From: Arthrobacter sunyaminii | GTDB lineage: Bacteria; Actinomycetota; Actinomycetes; Actinomycetales; Micrococcaceae | Length of the DNA: 64,000 bases | Assembly (NCBI RefSeq): GCF_018866305.1 | Contig: NZ_CP076456.1 | Coordinates: 868,001 to 932,000 of the forward strand | Direction: 5' to 3' | In this document: positions 16,459 to 25,713 of the stretch, piece after piece | Layout of the letters: each line of letters starts with the position of its first letter | Numbering within the stretch: the first letter of the stretch is position 1 | Notes under the pieces: generated by a model | The model's input: only the letters and a program-made list of their open reading frames with translations | What the model was told of the DNA's origin: nothing | Database searches by the model: none | Translations under genes and position numbers: made by a program

Positions 16459-17949
16459 ATGCCTGAGAACACCGACATTTCCGAACTTCCCGTCGCCGTG
16501 ATCGGCGCCGGACCCGTGGGCCTAGCCGCCGCCGCAGAGCTGCTCGAACGCGGCCTGACCCCGATCATCTTCGAAGCCGGCGCCACACCCGCTTCCGCCG
16601 TCGCATCCTGGGGCCACATCCGCCTGTTCTCGCCGTGGCAGTACGACGTGGACGCCGCTGCCCGCCGCCTGCTCGTCCCCACGGGGTGGCAGGAACCGGA
16701 CGCCGAAACCCTTCCCACCGGCGCCGAGCTCCATGAGCAGTATCTGTCACCGCTGGCCGCCGTCCCCGCGATCGCCGACGCACTGCACACCTCCACCCGG
16801 GTTCTCGCCGTCAGCCGCGAGGGACTGGACAAGACCCGCACCGGCGGCCGGGAGAACACGCCGTTCCTTCTCCGGGTGCAAGACGCAGAGGGTGCGGTCA
16901 CCGATTACCGGGCACGCGCCGTCATCGACGCCTCCGGCACCTGGCACACTCCGAACCCGCTGGGCCAGGCAGGGCTGCGGGCCGTCGGGGAAACCGACGC
17001 GTTTGAGGCAGGGCTGATCACCGGCCCGCTGCCCGACGTCGTTGGCCGCGACCGCGCCCGGTTTGCCGGCAAACACGTCCTGGTGGTCGGCGCCGGCCAT
17101 TCAGCCGCGAACACCCTGCTGGCGCTGGGCGAACTGGCGGAGCAGGAACCCGGCACCCGGATCAGCTGGGCCATCCGCAGCGCCTCCGCTAACGGGGTTT
17201 ACGGCGGCGGCGACCTGGACGGCCTGCCCGCCCGCGGCGCGCTGGGAAGCCGGCTGCGCACCCTGGTGTCGGACGGCCGGATCGAGCTCCACACCTCCTT
17301 CACCATCACCGGCTTCAAAACCTCCGATACCCTCGCCGTGATCGGTAATACGCCCGACGGCGAGAAGCAGCTGGACGTGGACCTGCTGGTGCCCGCCACC
17401 GGTTTCCGTCCGGATCTGGACCTGCTGCGCGAAATCCGGCTGGACCTTGACCCTGCCGTTGAGGCACCCAGGGAACTCGGTCCGCTGATCGACCCCGAGT
17501 TCCACAGCTGCGGAACCGTGGCACCGCACGGCGCCAAGATGCTCTCCCATCCGGAGAAGGACTTCTACATTGTCGGCATGAAGTCCTACGGACGTGCCCC
17601 CACGTTCCTGATGGCCACCGGCTACGAGCAGGTCCGTTCCATCGCCGCCGCCCTGGCCGGAGACCAGCAGGCCGCCGACGACGTTCAGCTGGTCCTGCCC
17701 GAAACCGGCGTCTGCTCCACGGACCTTGGCGGCAGCTGTGATGCGCCTGCTGACGGGGCAGCGGAAGCAGTGGCCTGCTGCGGTGTACCCGAAGCGGAAC
17801 CGGAAGCGTCGTCGTCGTGCTGCGGCGCTCCCGAAGCGGCACCGGAACCTGCCCCGGCGGCGTCGTCCTGCTGCAGCGCACCCGAACCGCAGTTCCTGGG
17901 TATTCCCACCGGACTGGAACACGGCCGCTCCGCGGCTCGGGAGAGCTGA
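16459..17949 (+). CDS. flavoprotein oxidoreductase of the ars operon with cysteine-pair tail
   Basis: 496 residues. The N-terminal FAD motif GAGPVGLAAA is followed by a second nucleotide-binding motif GAGHSAANTL, and the ATGFRPD segment is typical of pyridine-nucleotide flavoprotein monooxygenases/reductases. The last ~80 residues are unusual: a Pro/Ala/Glu-rich tail with three vicinal cysteine pairs at about 440-441, 454-455 and 471-472, each as CC(G/S)-x-PE, plus C419 and C427. Such pairs suit As(III) binding (inference). It lies in the ars operon, 11 bases after arsC with AAAGGAGAA before the ATG. Related to ArsO-type proteins of actinobacterial ars islands; the reaction is unknown. Confidence 0.8.
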   Translation: MPENTDISELPVAVIGAGPVGLAAAAELLERGLTPIIFEAGATPASAVASWGHIRLFSPWQYDVDAAARRLLVPTGWQEPDAETLPTGAELHEQYLSPLAAVPAIADALHTSTRVLAVSREGLDKTRTGGRENTPFLLRVQDAEGAVTDYRARAVIDASGTWHTPNPLGQAGLRAVGETDAFEAGLITGPLPDVVGRDRARFAGKHVLVVGAGHSAANTLLALGELAEQEPGTRISWAIRSASANGVYGGGDLDGLPARGALGSRLRTLVSDGRIELHTSFTITGFKTSDTLAVIGNTPDGEKQLDVDLLVPATGFRPDLDLLREIRLDLDPAVEAPRELGPLIDPEFHSCGTVAPHGAKMLSHPEKDFYIVGMKSYGRAPTFLMATGYEQVRSIAAALAGDQQAADDVQLVLPETGVCSTDLGGSCDAPADGAAEAVACCGVPEAEPEASSSCCGAPEAAPEPAPAASSCCSAPEPQFLGIPTGLEHGRSAARES

Positions 17950-19065
17950 TTGCCCGTCAACTCGGGGCGGGATGTTGATGTCCTGGTGATCGGGGGCGGC
18001 CAGGCCGGTCTCGCCGCGGGGTTCTACCTGAACCGGCTGCGGCGGGACGAGGCCTCGGGCCGCTCCGGTCCGGCTCCAACCTTTGCCATCCTGGACGCCA
18101 ACGCGGAGCCCGGAGGTGCGTGGCAGCACTACTGGAACAGTCTGGAACTGTTCTCCCCGGCCGCCTACAGCTCCCTGCCCGGCTACCAGATGCCTGCCTG
18201 GCAGGGCGAAGGCAACCCCTCCGCCGACCATGTCGCGAACTATCTTCGCACCTATGAATCGCGCTATGACCTGCCGGTGCACCGCCCGGTCCGGGTGGAA
18301 GCTGTTCGCATGGGTGAGGGCGGCGGATACATCGTTGATACCGACCACGGGCGGTGGACCAGCCGGGTGGTCATCAACGCCACCGGAAGCTGGAACACCC
18401 CGGACATTCCGCGGTTGCCTGGAAGTGACGGGTTCACCGGACAGCAGCTGCACACCGCCGGCTACCGGGGTCCGGAGTCTTACGCGGGACGAAACGTCGT
18501 GGTGGTGGGCGGCGGCAATTCCGGAGCTCAGATCGCCGCGGACCTTGTCCCGACCGCCCATGTCACTTGGGTGACCCGGACGCCGCCGCGGTACCTGCCC
18601 GACGACGTCGACGGCCGGGCACTGTTCGACATCGCCACCCGCCGGGTGAAAGCTCTCGCTGCCGGGGAACCCGGAACCGGCGGGGTCGCTTCCTTGGGAG
18701 ACATTGTTGCCGTTCCGGCGGTGCGGAAGGCCCGTGACGCCGGGCTGTTGGACGCCCGGCCGATGTTTGCCCGCCTTCTTCCCGGGGGAGTGCAGGAGGA
18801 GGACGGAGGCAAGCTGGATGCAGACGTCATCATCTGGTGCACCGGCTTCCGGCCGGACCTGCAGCACTTGCAGCCTTTGGGCCTGACCCTGCGGAACGGT
18901 GTTCCGGCGACTGATGCCCAGCTGCCCGCCCAATCCGTCGACAGCCCCGGGTTGTTCTTCCTTGGCTACGGAGACTGGTGCGGACCGGCATCAGCCACGC
19001 TGATCGGCGTGGGAGCAACAGCCCGTGACTCCGTGGCCGCGGCCGCAGGTATGCCGGTTCGGTAA
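17950..19065 (+). CDS. ArsO-like NAD(P)/FAD-dependent oxidoreductase
   Basis: 371 residues. GGGQAGLAAGFYL is the N-terminal FAD motif. The WQHYWNSLELFSP segment and the second motif GGGNSGAQIA are typical of the flavin-containing monooxygenase-like proteins called ArsO or CzcO-like in metal resistance clusters. The predicted start is TTG 17950, directly adjoining the stop of the previous flavoprotein gene, with GGGAGAG just upstream. It is therefore the last gene of the ars operon. Two flavoproteins in tandem suggest an electron transfer or oxidation step on an arsenic species, but no activity can be assigned from sequence. Confidence 0.8.
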   Translation: MPVNSGRDVDVLVIGGGQAGLAAGFYLNRLRRDEASGRSGPAPTFAILDANAEPGGAWQHYWNSLELFSPAAYSSLPGYQMPAWQGEGNPSADHVANYLRTYESRYDLPVHRPVRVEAVRMGEGGGYIVDTDHGRWTSRVVINATGSWNTPDIPRLPGSDGFTGQQLHTAGYRGPESYAGRNVVVVGGGNSGAQIAADLVPTAHVTWVTRTPPRYLPDDVDGRALFDIATRRVKALAAGEPGTGGVASLGDIVAVPAVRKARDAGLLDARPMFARLLPGGVQEEDGGKLDADVIIWCTGFRPDLQHLQPLGLTLRNGVPATDAQLPAQSVDSPGLFFLGYGDWCGPASATLIGVGATARDSVAAAAGMPVR

Positions 19066-19135
19066 CGGATACCGTCCCTCCAGGATGCTCGCGTGTTGGA
19101 GCTGGCCCCGGAGCGCTTTGGGCTAGGCTCCCCGC

Positions 19136-19627
19136 ATGGGAAACCAACAGCGCACACCGGAAGAGGAATACCGACGCTACGCCCGGCCTGAACCGGGACG
19201 CGCCGGAGACTGGGTGGAAGTGATCGATGATGGCGGCGGACGGCAGGTCGAAGCCGGCCACACCGCGGGTCCGCCGTACGGGGCCGTCGATAATCCGGAC
19301 TCCACCGGCATGGCGAACGTCACCGCTTCGGCGTCTGCGGATCCTTCGCCGCAGCAGCGCCGCAATTGGAGCCTTTGGGCAGCCTGGGCCCTGGTCGCAC
19401 TGATGCTGGTCCTGGGGTTGGGGTGGCTCTTCGGGTTCGTCGCTTCCCCGTGGGACGATTACCAGGCTCAGGCCTCGGGTTCCGGACTGCCCGAGACACA
19501 ATCCCAGGAGCTGCGGCTGAACCTGTATACGCTGGGGCCTTCCATGACCGCTGCTGGAGTGCTGGGAGCCGTCATCCTGCTGGCCGTGCAGGCGACAATG
19601 TTCCATCGGACCCCGCGGGCGCACTAA
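19136..19627 (+). CDS. predicted membrane protein, unknown function
   Basis: 163 residues. The first ~75 are hydrophilic and acidic. Two hydrophobic helices follow (WSLWAAWALVALMLVLGLGW, and TAAGVLGAVILLAVQATMF near the C-terminus) with a short outside loop between them. The architecture is common in Micrococcaceae hypothetical proteins. The -10-like TAGGCT at 19124-19129 ends six bases before the ATG and there is no ribosome binding site, so the mRNA is probably leaderless. Confidence 0.75.
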   Translation: MGNQQRTPEEEYRRYARPEPGRAGDWVEVIDDGGGRQVEAGHTAGPPYGAVDNPDSTGMANVTASASADPSPQQRRNWSLWAAWALVALMLVLGLGWLFGFVASPWDDYQAQASGSGLPETQSQELRLNLYTLGPSMTAAGVLGAVILLAVQATMFHRTPRAH

Positions 19628-19665
19628 GTCCAGAACTCGCTCGAGGCACTATCCGGCTAAACGGC

Positions 19666-20508
19666 CTATGGGCGCCTGGCGCTCCTCAGCGGATCAGCCA
19701 GAGCTGCGAACTCACCGGGAGTCCATCCGGTGGCACGGCGGAAGTCGCGGGAGAAGTGGGCCTGGTCCGAATAGCCCAGGCCTGCTGCAATTCCGCTGAG
19801 TGAACCGCAGCCTGACCTCAGCTCCTGCCCGGCGTCCTGCAGCCGCCGCTGGCGGATCAGCCACTGAGGAGTGACACCCAAAAACCGGCCGCACAGCCGC
19901 TGCAGGGTCCGCTCGTTCAAACCGACGGCGTCAGCGAGGGATGCAACACTGACGATGCCCGGGTCTTCTTCCACCCGGGCCGCCACGCGGTTGGCCAGGT
20001 CGGCCTCACGGGTGTCCGGGCCAAGCAACATGAACCGTTCCTCCACCAGCTGCTGCACGGCAACATGCACCTCGGGAACGGCGGGATGCTCCCGCATCAG
20101 CTCACGCACGCCGGGCACCAGATCAGCCAGGAGGGGGACGTCCGCCAGATCCAGGTGGCGGTTTGCCAGCGTGGAAACATCCCGGCCGAGCAGCGTCCGG
20201 CCAGCACCGGGCCGGACCATCACTCCGAAGGTCCATCCGCTGCCCTTCAGCGTCACCCGGGCCGCCGTCGTCCGGGGTCCAATCAGCCGCGCATATTCTG
20301 CGGAGATGCTCAGCAGGCACAGGGGATAGGTAAGGATCCGCTGTTCGCGGGACTCTCCTTCGGGCACCTCCCACACCGGAATCCAGAAGACGCGCAACCA
20401 ATGCTGCACCGCCGGGTCCGGCTCGTAGCGGTAGATGGTGAATGACCGGTCGTTCGCGTCGCGCAGGTGACCTCTGCTGATTTCGCTTCCGCCGCCGTCG
20501 TCGAACAT
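19666..20508 (-). CDS. AraC family transcriptional regulator
   Basis: 280 residues. The C-terminal ~100 residues contain the two helix-turn-helix motifs of the AraC/XylS family (SLADAVGLNERTLQRLCGRF and LSGIAAGLGYSDQAHFSRDF). The N-terminal ~150 residues are a sensor region of the DUF6597-like type often seen in actinobacterial AraC proteins. The ligand is unknown. A GGGGTGTG precedes the ATG. It is divergent from the DinB-like gene 103 bases away, which is its most likely target. Confidence 0.88.
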   Translation of the reverse strand: MFDDGGGSEISRGHLRDANDRSFTIYRYEPDPAVQHWLRVFWIPVWEVPEGESREQRILTYPLCLLSISAEYARLIGPRTTAARVTLKGSGWTFGVMVRPGAGRTLLGRDVSTLANRHLDLADVPLLADLVPGVRELMREHPAVPEVHVAVQQLVEERFMLLGPDTREADLANRVAARVEEDPGIVSVASLADAVGLNERTLQRLCGRFLGVTPQWLIRQRRLQDAGQELRSGCGSLSGIAAGLGYSDQAHFSRDFRRATGWTPGEFAALADPLRSARRP

Positions 20509-20611
20509 GTTTCACACCCCGGTCGCTGTCGGATTTGTTCAAGACACCCTGCAGGGCGCCGAGTAGGTTGAGGAAAACCTAGCCCAGGACAGGCGATACG
20601 TGGAGGGAATC

Positions 20612-21151
20612 ATGGAAACAGCTTTGCAGGTGTGGCGCAGCCGCGCGGATTTGTTCAGCTCGGTGGCCGCCCGGACCAGTGATTGGAACGCGGCTACACC
20701 GTGCACGGAATGGACCGCCCGAGACGTCGTGGACCACGTGGTGTCCACCCAGCGGGAATTCCTGGACCAGCACGGACTCGCCGGCCGAATGCCCGACGGC
20801 GGCGATCCGGGGGAGATCTGGCGCAGCCATGAACGGCTCGTGTCCGGGCTGCTGGCCGATCCTGCCATCGCCGGGCGGGCATTTGACGGCTATTTCGGGC
20901 CCGATACCGTTGGCGGGACACTCGCCGGGTTTTACGGCGTCGACCTTATTGTGCACCGCTGGGATCTCGCCGTGTCCCAAGGGCTGGACGCCGAGCTGAC
21001 CGGCCCGGATCTGGAGGCCGTGGACGCGGCGATGGATGTGTTTGGCCGGCAGGCCTATGCGCCCGGGCTCTTCGGCCCGCCGGTTTTGGTTCCGGACGGC
21101 GTCGTCGACCGCTGCAGCCGGGTTCTCGCCCGGACGGGGCGGCGGGCTTAG
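20612..21151 (+). CDS. TIGR03086-like DinB-fold protein (mycothiol-dependent enzyme type)
   Basis: 179 residues. The TPCTEWTARDVVDHVV motif near residue 30 and the VDLIVHRWDLA motif near residue 120 provide the three-histidine metal site of the DinB/maleylpyruvate isomerase superfamily, whose actinobacterial members often use mycothiol. The specific reaction is unknown. ATG 20612 was chosen because GGAGGG at 20602-20607 precedes it; a GTG at 20600 lies inside that ribosome binding site. The divergent AraC gene may control it. Confidence 0.75.
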   Translation: METALQVWRSRADLFSSVAARTSDWNAATPCTEWTARDVVDHVVSTQREFLDQHGLAGRMPDGGDPGEIWRSHERLVSGLLADPAIAGRAFDGYFGPDTVGGTLAGFYGVDLIVHRWDLAVSQGLDAELTGPDLEAVDAAMDVFGRQAYAPGLFGPPVLVPDGVVDRCSRVLARTGRRA

Positions 21152-21195
21152 GCCCGGACCAGTGGGGCTTGTGCTGTCTCCTCAGGTCCGGACCC

Positions 21196-22374
21196 CTAAA
21201 GCGAACCCGCCGACGCCGGATCGGCCAGCAGCCCGGAGAACACGAGCTCGGCAGCACCCACGAGCAGGAGATCCGTGCCCAGGGCGGCGCGGCGGATGGA
21301 CACTTTGCTGCCCAATCCGCCGATGGCACCGGCCGACACCCCGGACTCCAGACGGCCGGGGACGAAAGAGTGCAGCACGCCCAGGAAGCCGCCGAGCACT
21401 ATGGTGCCCGGGTTGAAGATGTTCACGAAGTTGGCCAGGGCCTCCGCGAGCAGGTCCAGCTGCCGGTTGGCTTCGGCGATCAGCGCGGGGGAGCTGTTCT
21501 GCGTCATGGCGTCTTCGAGCTGGTCCTGATCAGCATGGTCCAGCCCCAAAAGCGCCAGCAGCCTGCCCAGGCTGACCTCCGTTTCCAGACACCCGCGGCG
21601 CCCGCAATGGCAGGGTGTGCCTCCGGGGGTCACCACGGTGTGGCCGAGTTCCCCGGCGAAGCCCGCCGCCCCGCGGAGCGGAACGCCGCCCACCATTGCG
21701 CCGCCGCCGATGCCGCTGGCGCTGCCGTTGAGATACACGACGTCGGACGCTCCCACCGCTGCACCGAACAGGCTTTCGGCCAGGGAGCCGAGATTGGCAT
21801 CATTTGCGGCGCGCGCCGGTAATCCCAGGCCGGTGCTCAGGGCTGCCGCGAGCGGCTCGTTGGCCCATTGCAGGTGCGGGGCGAGCAGGACGGAACCGTC
21901 GGTGCTGTTGACCAGTCCCGGCACGGCTGCGCCCACTCCGATTACGCGGGTCATGCCCGCCAGCTCGGTCTGCATGCCTTCGACCACTGCCTTGGAAATG
22001 TTGACGGTCTCCGTCACCGACGGCAGGGACCCGGCGTCGTACCGGACCCTGCGGTGGACCTTGCCGCCCAGCCCCACCACGCCCACCGTGACCGCATCGA
22101 CGTCGGGATGCACGGAAATGGCCGCAATGCGATTGTTCGCGTGAACCAGCGGACTGGGCCGGCCCACCCGTTTGAGGGCCGGCGGCTCCGTCTCATACGC
22201 GAGTCCCAGTTCGCCGAGTTCGGCCACGAGCGCGCCCACGGTGGAGCGGTTAAAACCGCACAGGCGGGTCAGATCGGCACGGGAGAGCGGTCCGCGGCGG
22301 TGCAGGAGGGTCAGGACACGGGAGAGGTTCTGCGCGCGGATACTCTCCGTGCCGGAGGGGGTGCCGTTGTGCAT
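21196..22374 (-). CDS. xylR: ROK family repressor, xylose regulator
   Basis: 392 residues. An N-terminal winged helix (LSRADLTRLCGFNRSTVGALVAEL) is joined to a ROK sugar-kinase-like domain. The CHCGRRGCLE zinc motif and the glycine-rich ASGIGGGAMVGG block are present. It lies divergent from xylA and is the expected XylR repressor, releasing DNA in the presence of xylose. An upstream in-frame extension was rejected because it crosses the xylA promoter; ATG 22374 is the first start that leaves the intergenic region free. The ribosome binding site is weak. Confidence 0.9.
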   Translation of the reverse strand: MHNGTPSGTESIRAQNLSRVLTLLHRRGPLSRADLTRLCGFNRSTVGALVAELGELGLAYETEPPALKRVGRPSPLVHANNRIAAISVHPDVDAVTVGVVGLGGKVHRRVRYDAGSLPSVTETVNISKAVVEGMQTELAGMTRVIGVGAAVPGLVNSTDGSVLLAPHLQWANEPLAAALSTGLGLPARAANDANLGSLAESLFGAAVGASDVVYLNGSASGIGGGAMVGGVPLRGAAGFAGELGHTVVTPGGTPCHCGRRGCLETEVSLGRLLALLGLDHADQDQLEDAMTQNSSPALIAEANRQLDLLAEALANFVNIFNPGTIVLGGFLGVLHSFVPGRLESGVSAGAIGGLGSKVSIRRAALGTDLLLVGAAELVFSGLLADPASAGSL

Positions 22375-22541
22375 GCTCTGCCGTTTCTGCCGGGAAGTTG
22401 TTTGCCTGCGTTGTTCCGGACCGCAAACCGGACCGTTTCTCAGCGTAACCCCATGTGGACGCGGATGTCCGGTTTTGTTGTGGGGAGACAGAAATATGGT
22501 CCAGGGAGGGTTGACGGGCGCATCTAAGGAAGCAGAAGGCA

Positions 22542-22583
22542 TTGACAGCGGAGCCCGGGAGCCATAAGTTGTTGTTCCCAACT
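22542..22583 (+). promoter_or_regulatory. xylA promoter with XylR-type operator
   Basis: TTGACA at 22542-22547, a 17-nt spacer and TAAGTT at 22565-22570 make a near-consensus promoter. The dyad AGTTG-N7-CAACT (22567-22583) overlaps the -10 box and resembles xyl operators of ROK repressors, which fits repression in the absence of xylose. Confidence 0.65.
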
Positions 22584-22606
22584 AATATCGGCTTTTGGAG
22601 TGAATT

Positions 22607-23794
22607 GTGACAACGACGCCCTCACCTTCCGACCGTTTTACCTTTGGCCTCTGGACAGTGGGCTGGACCGGCAATGACCCGTTCGGTGTTCCCACCCGTG
22701 CGGAGCTGGATCCGGTGGAGGCCGTCCACCGGCTCGCCGATCTGGGTGCGTACGGCATCACGTTCCACGACAATGACCTGATTCCGTTCAACGCCACGGC
22801 CTCCGAACGCGAGCAGATCCTCAAGAACTTCCGGGCAGCCCTGGCCGAAACCGGCCTCAAGGTTCCCATGGTCACCACCAACCTCTTCAGCCATCCGGTG
22901 TTCAAGGACGGCGGTTTCACCTCCAATGACCGCTCCATCCGCCGTTTCGCGCTGCGCAAGGTCATGGCCAACATGGACCTGGCCGCCGAAATGGGTGCTG
23001 AAACCTTCGTCATGTGGGGCGGGCGTGAAGGCTCCGAGTATGACGGCTCCAAGGACTTCGCCGCCGCCTACGACCGGATGAAGGAAGGCGTCGACACCGT
23101 CGCCGGCTACGTCAAGGAGAAGGGCTACAACCTCCGCCTTGCGCTGGAGCCCAAGCCCAACGAACCCCGCGGCGACATCTTCCTGCCCACCGTCGGCCAC
23201 GCGCTGGCCTTCATCAACGAGCTGGAGCACGGCGACATCGTCGGCCTGAACCCGGAAACAGGCCACGAACAGATGGCCGGGCTGAACTTCAACCACGGCA
23301 TCGCCCAGGCACTGTGGGCCGGCAAGCTCTTCCACATTGACCTCAACGGGCAGAAGTCCATCAAGTTCGACCAGGATCTGGTGTTCGGCCACGGCGACCT
23401 GACCAGCGCCTTCTTCACGGTGGACCTGCTCGAAAACGGCTTCCCCAACGGCGGCCCGCACTACGAGGGTCCCCGCCACTTCGACTACAAGCCTTCCCGC
23501 ACCGAAGGCTATGACGGCGTCTGGGAATCCGCGAAGGCCAACATGTCCATGTACCTCCTGCTCAAGGAACGTGCCCTCTCCTTCCGCGAAGACCCCGAGG
23601 TCCAGGAAGCGCTGACCACCTCCGGTGTATTCGAGCTGGGCCAGCCCACGCTGGCCGCAGGGGAAAGCACCGCGGACCTCCTGGCCGACACCTCGTCCTT
23701 CGAAGACTTCGACGCCGACAAGGCCGCCGAACGCTCCTTCGGATTTGTTCGGTTGAACCAGCTCGCGCTGGAACACCTCATGGGCGCCCGCTAA
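22607..23794 (+). CDS. xylA: xylose isomerase
   Basis: 395 residues, the length of the actinobacterial class I enzyme. The catalytic FHDNDLIPF block has H54 and D57, and [11 protein letters not shown] carries metal-binding glutamate and lysine residues. It isomerises D-xylose to D-xylulose in the cytoplasm. GTG 22607 has GGAG at 22597-22600. xylB follows 126 bases downstream after a strong hairpin. No xylose transporter is present in the cluster. Confidence 0.97.
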   Translation: MTTTPSPSDRFTFGLWTVGWTGNDPFGVPTRAELDPVEAVHRLADLGAYGITFHDNDLIPFNATASEREQILKNFRAALAETGLKVPMVTTNLFSHPVFKDGGFTSNDRSIRRFALRKVMANMDLAAEMGAETFVMWGGREGSEYDGSKDFAAAYDRMKEGVDTVAGYVKEKGYNLRLALEPKPNEPRGDIFLPTVGHALAFINELEHGDIVGLNPETGHEQMAGLNFNHGIAQALWAGKLFHIDLNGQKSIKFDQDLVFGHGDLTSAFFTVDLLENGFPNGGPHYEGPRHFDYKPSRTEGYDGVWESAKANMSMYLLLKERALSFREDPEVQEALTTSGVFELGQPTLAAGESTADLLADTSSFEDFDADKAAERSFGFVRLNQLALEHLMGAR

Positions 23795-23805
23795 AGAGCC
23801 GCCGT

Positions 23806-23847
23806 ACTGCAACGCCGGGTCCGTTGCCACGGGCCCGGCGTTGCAGT
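23806..23847 (+). terminator. strong hairpin between xylA and xylB
   Basis: A 17-bp stem with one G-U pair (arms 23806-23822 and 23831-23847) and an 8-nt loop. No T-run follows, so it may act as a partial terminator or an mRNA-stabilising element that sets a higher xylA to xylB ratio. Confidence 0.65.
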
Positions 23848-23920
23848 GTCAAAAGATAAGCAGCGTTTAAAGAGAAGCAGTGTTTGCAGAGTTGCACCGA
23901 AAACTATGAAAGGTACCGCC

Positions 23921-25327
23921 ATGGCACTGGTCGCCGGAGTGGACAGCTCCACTCAGTCCTGCAAAGTGGTCATTCGGGATTCCGCCACCGGCGCCCTGGT
24001 CCGCTCCGGAACCGCTCGGCATGCCGAGGGCACCGAAATCGATCCCGAAATCTGGTGGCGGGCCCTGCAGGAAGCGATCCAGGCAGCGGGCGGGCTCGAC
24101 GACGTCGAGGCCGTGGCGGTTTCCGGCCAGCAGCACGGCATGGTGTGCCTCGACGAGGACGGTGCGGTCGTCCGCCCGGCCCTGCTGTGGAACGACGTGC
24201 GTTCCGCGGCGGCGGCAGACAAGATGGTCTCCGAGGCCGGACCCGACGGCGCGGCCTACTGGGCGGAAGAGACCGGCACCGTGCCGGTGGCCTCGATTAC
24301 TGCGGCCAAGCTGCGCTGGCTGGCGGAGAACGAACCGGAAAATGCTGCCCGAACGGCCGCGGTCTGCCTGCCGCACGACTGGCTGAGCTGGCGGCTGGCC
24401 GGCTACGGCCCGGGCAGCGGCCGCGCCGGGCTCGAGGCGCTGCGCACCGACCGCTCGGATGCGTCAGGAACCGGTTACTGGTCACCGGCCACCGGCGAAT
24501 ATCTTCCCGCCGTGCTGGAACAGACTCTGGGGCATGTACCGCTGCTGCCTCGGGTGCTCGGGCCGCTGGAAGCGGACCAGCGGACGCCGTCGGGCGCTCT
24601 CATTGCACCGGGCACCGGGGACAACGCCGGGGCCGCCCTGGGCGTGGGAGCCGGGGTGGGCGACGTCGTCGTGTCCGTAGGCACCTCCGGCACCGTGTTT
24701 GCGGTGACCGACGATCCTTCCGCCGACGCCACCGGTCTGGTGGCCGGATTTGCCGATGCCACCGGCCACTTCCTGCCGCTAACAGCCACGCTCAATGCCT
24801 CACGGGTCCTGGATGCCACCGCAGCGCTGCTGTCCGTAAGCCTTCCGGAACTGACCCGGCTGGCATTGACGGCCCCGGCCGGCGCCGGCGGGCTGAGCCT
24901 GGTGCCCTACTTTGAAGGGGAACGGACCCCGAACCTTCCCGACGCCACGGGATCGCTGCACGGAATGACCCTGGCCAACTTCACGCGGGAGAATCTGGCG
25001 CGCGCCGCCGTTGAAGGAATCGCCTGTTCCCTGGCAGATGGCTTGCAGGCGCTGCGCAATCTGGGCATTGAAGCCCGCCGCGTCATCCTGGTGGGCGGAG
25101 GGGCCCGCTCCGAAGCGCTCCAGCACGCTGTTTCCGCAGTGTTCGGTCTTCCCGTGACCGTGCCCTCTCCGGGGGAGTATGTGGCCGACGGGGCCGCCCG
25201 GCAGGCGGCGGCCGTGCTCACCGGTGCATGGCCGAAGTGGACGGCGGCAAGCGAATCCGTGGTGAAGGCAGACGCCGCACCGGAGGTCCTGGCGCGCTAC
25301 CGGCGGGCCGCGGCCACGGCAGGGTGA
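23921..25327 (+). CDS. xylB: xylulokinase
   Basis: 468 residues, FGGY carbohydrate kinase family. The N-terminal phosphate loop [10 protein letters not shown], the substrate segment SGQQHGMV and LLWNDVRS, and the second ATP-binding motif [11 protein letters not shown] are all visible, with the [10 protein letters not shown] motif near the C-terminus. It phosphorylates D-xylulose to xylulose 5-phosphate, feeding the pentose phosphate pathway. ATG 23921 is preceded by GAAAGG at the right distance; an ATG at 23906 and a longer frame from 23846 are less likely. Transcribed after xylA. Confidence 0.95.
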   Translation: MALVAGVDSSTQSCKVVIRDSATGALVRSGTARHAEGTEIDPEIWWRALQEAIQAAGGLDDVEAVAVSGQQHGMVCLDEDGAVVRPALLWNDVRSAAAADKMVSEAGPDGAAYWAEETGTVPVASITAAKLRWLAENEPENAARTAAVCLPHDWLSWRLAGYGPGSGRAGLEALRTDRSDASGTGYWSPATGEYLPAVLEQTLGHVPLLPRVLGPLEADQRTPSGALIAPGTGDNAGAALGVGAGVGDVVVSVGTSGTVFAVTDDPSADATGLVAGFADATGHFLPLTATLNASRVLDATAALLSVSLPELTRLALTAPAGAGGLSLVPYFEGERTPNLPDATGSLHGMTLANFTRENLARAAVEGIACSLADGLQALRNLGIEARRVILVGGGARSEALQHAVSAVFGLPVTVPSPGEYVADGAARQAAAVLTGAWPKWTAASESVVKADAAPEVLARYRRAAATAG

Positions 25328-25429
25328 ACTGAAGCCTGCGCAACCGCGGTGTGACCGGTAGGTAGAGCCCATGAAACGGCAGCGTCCGTTATTTACGACG
25401 TCGAGAGGTGGACGCTCGCCCGGCAAACG

Positions 25430-25654
25430 ATGGTTCACTTTGCCGTGATGATCGGAACCGTCCTGCCGCTGCTTTTTCTCAGCGGCTGGTACCCCACACG
25501 GACGGCCGCGGACTATTCCGCCATTGTGGGGATGTTTCTGCTGGTGGGGCTCGGGCTCTGGACTGCCGCATTTGTGGTGTTTGGCGTGCTGGTTCCCCGG
25601 TTCCAGGCACGGTCCACGCGTGACGTGGGCACCCGTCAAGAGCCGACTTTCTGA
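25430..25654 (+). CDS. small two-helix membrane protein
   Basis: 74 residues, with hydrophobic segments at about 4-18 and 28-52 and a short basic tail. I do not recognise it. No ribosome binding site precedes ATG 25430, and ATG 25448 in the same frame is an alternative start. It lies alone between xylB and the operon at 25.7 kb, and is supported only by its membrane-protein composition. Confidence 0.45.
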   Translation: MVHFAVMIGTVLPLLFLSGWYPTRTAADYSAIVGMFLLVGLGLWTAAFVVFGVLVPRFQARSTRDVGTRQEPTF

Positions 25655-25679
25655 AATTTCGCGAATAATTCCGGAATCC

Positions 25680-25707
25680 TTGTAAAAGTTCTGGAATTAC
25701 GTAATTA
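25680..25707 (+). promoter_or_regulatory. promoter with 12-bp palindrome for the regulator/hydrolase operon
   Basis: TTGTAA (25680-25685) and TAATTA (25702-25707) are 16 nt apart. The perfect palindrome AATTACGTAATT (25695-25706) covers the -10 box, and the region is much more AT-rich than its surroundings. ATG 25714 lies six bases after the -10 box, so the transcript is probably leaderless. The palindrome is a good candidate for autoregulation. Confidence 0.6.
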
Positions 25708-25713
25708 TTGGGC

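Noticed and set aside
22375..22581. A 69-residue N-terminal extension of XylR
   Set aside because: It would cover the xylA promoter and operator and has no similarity to the helix-turn-helix region.
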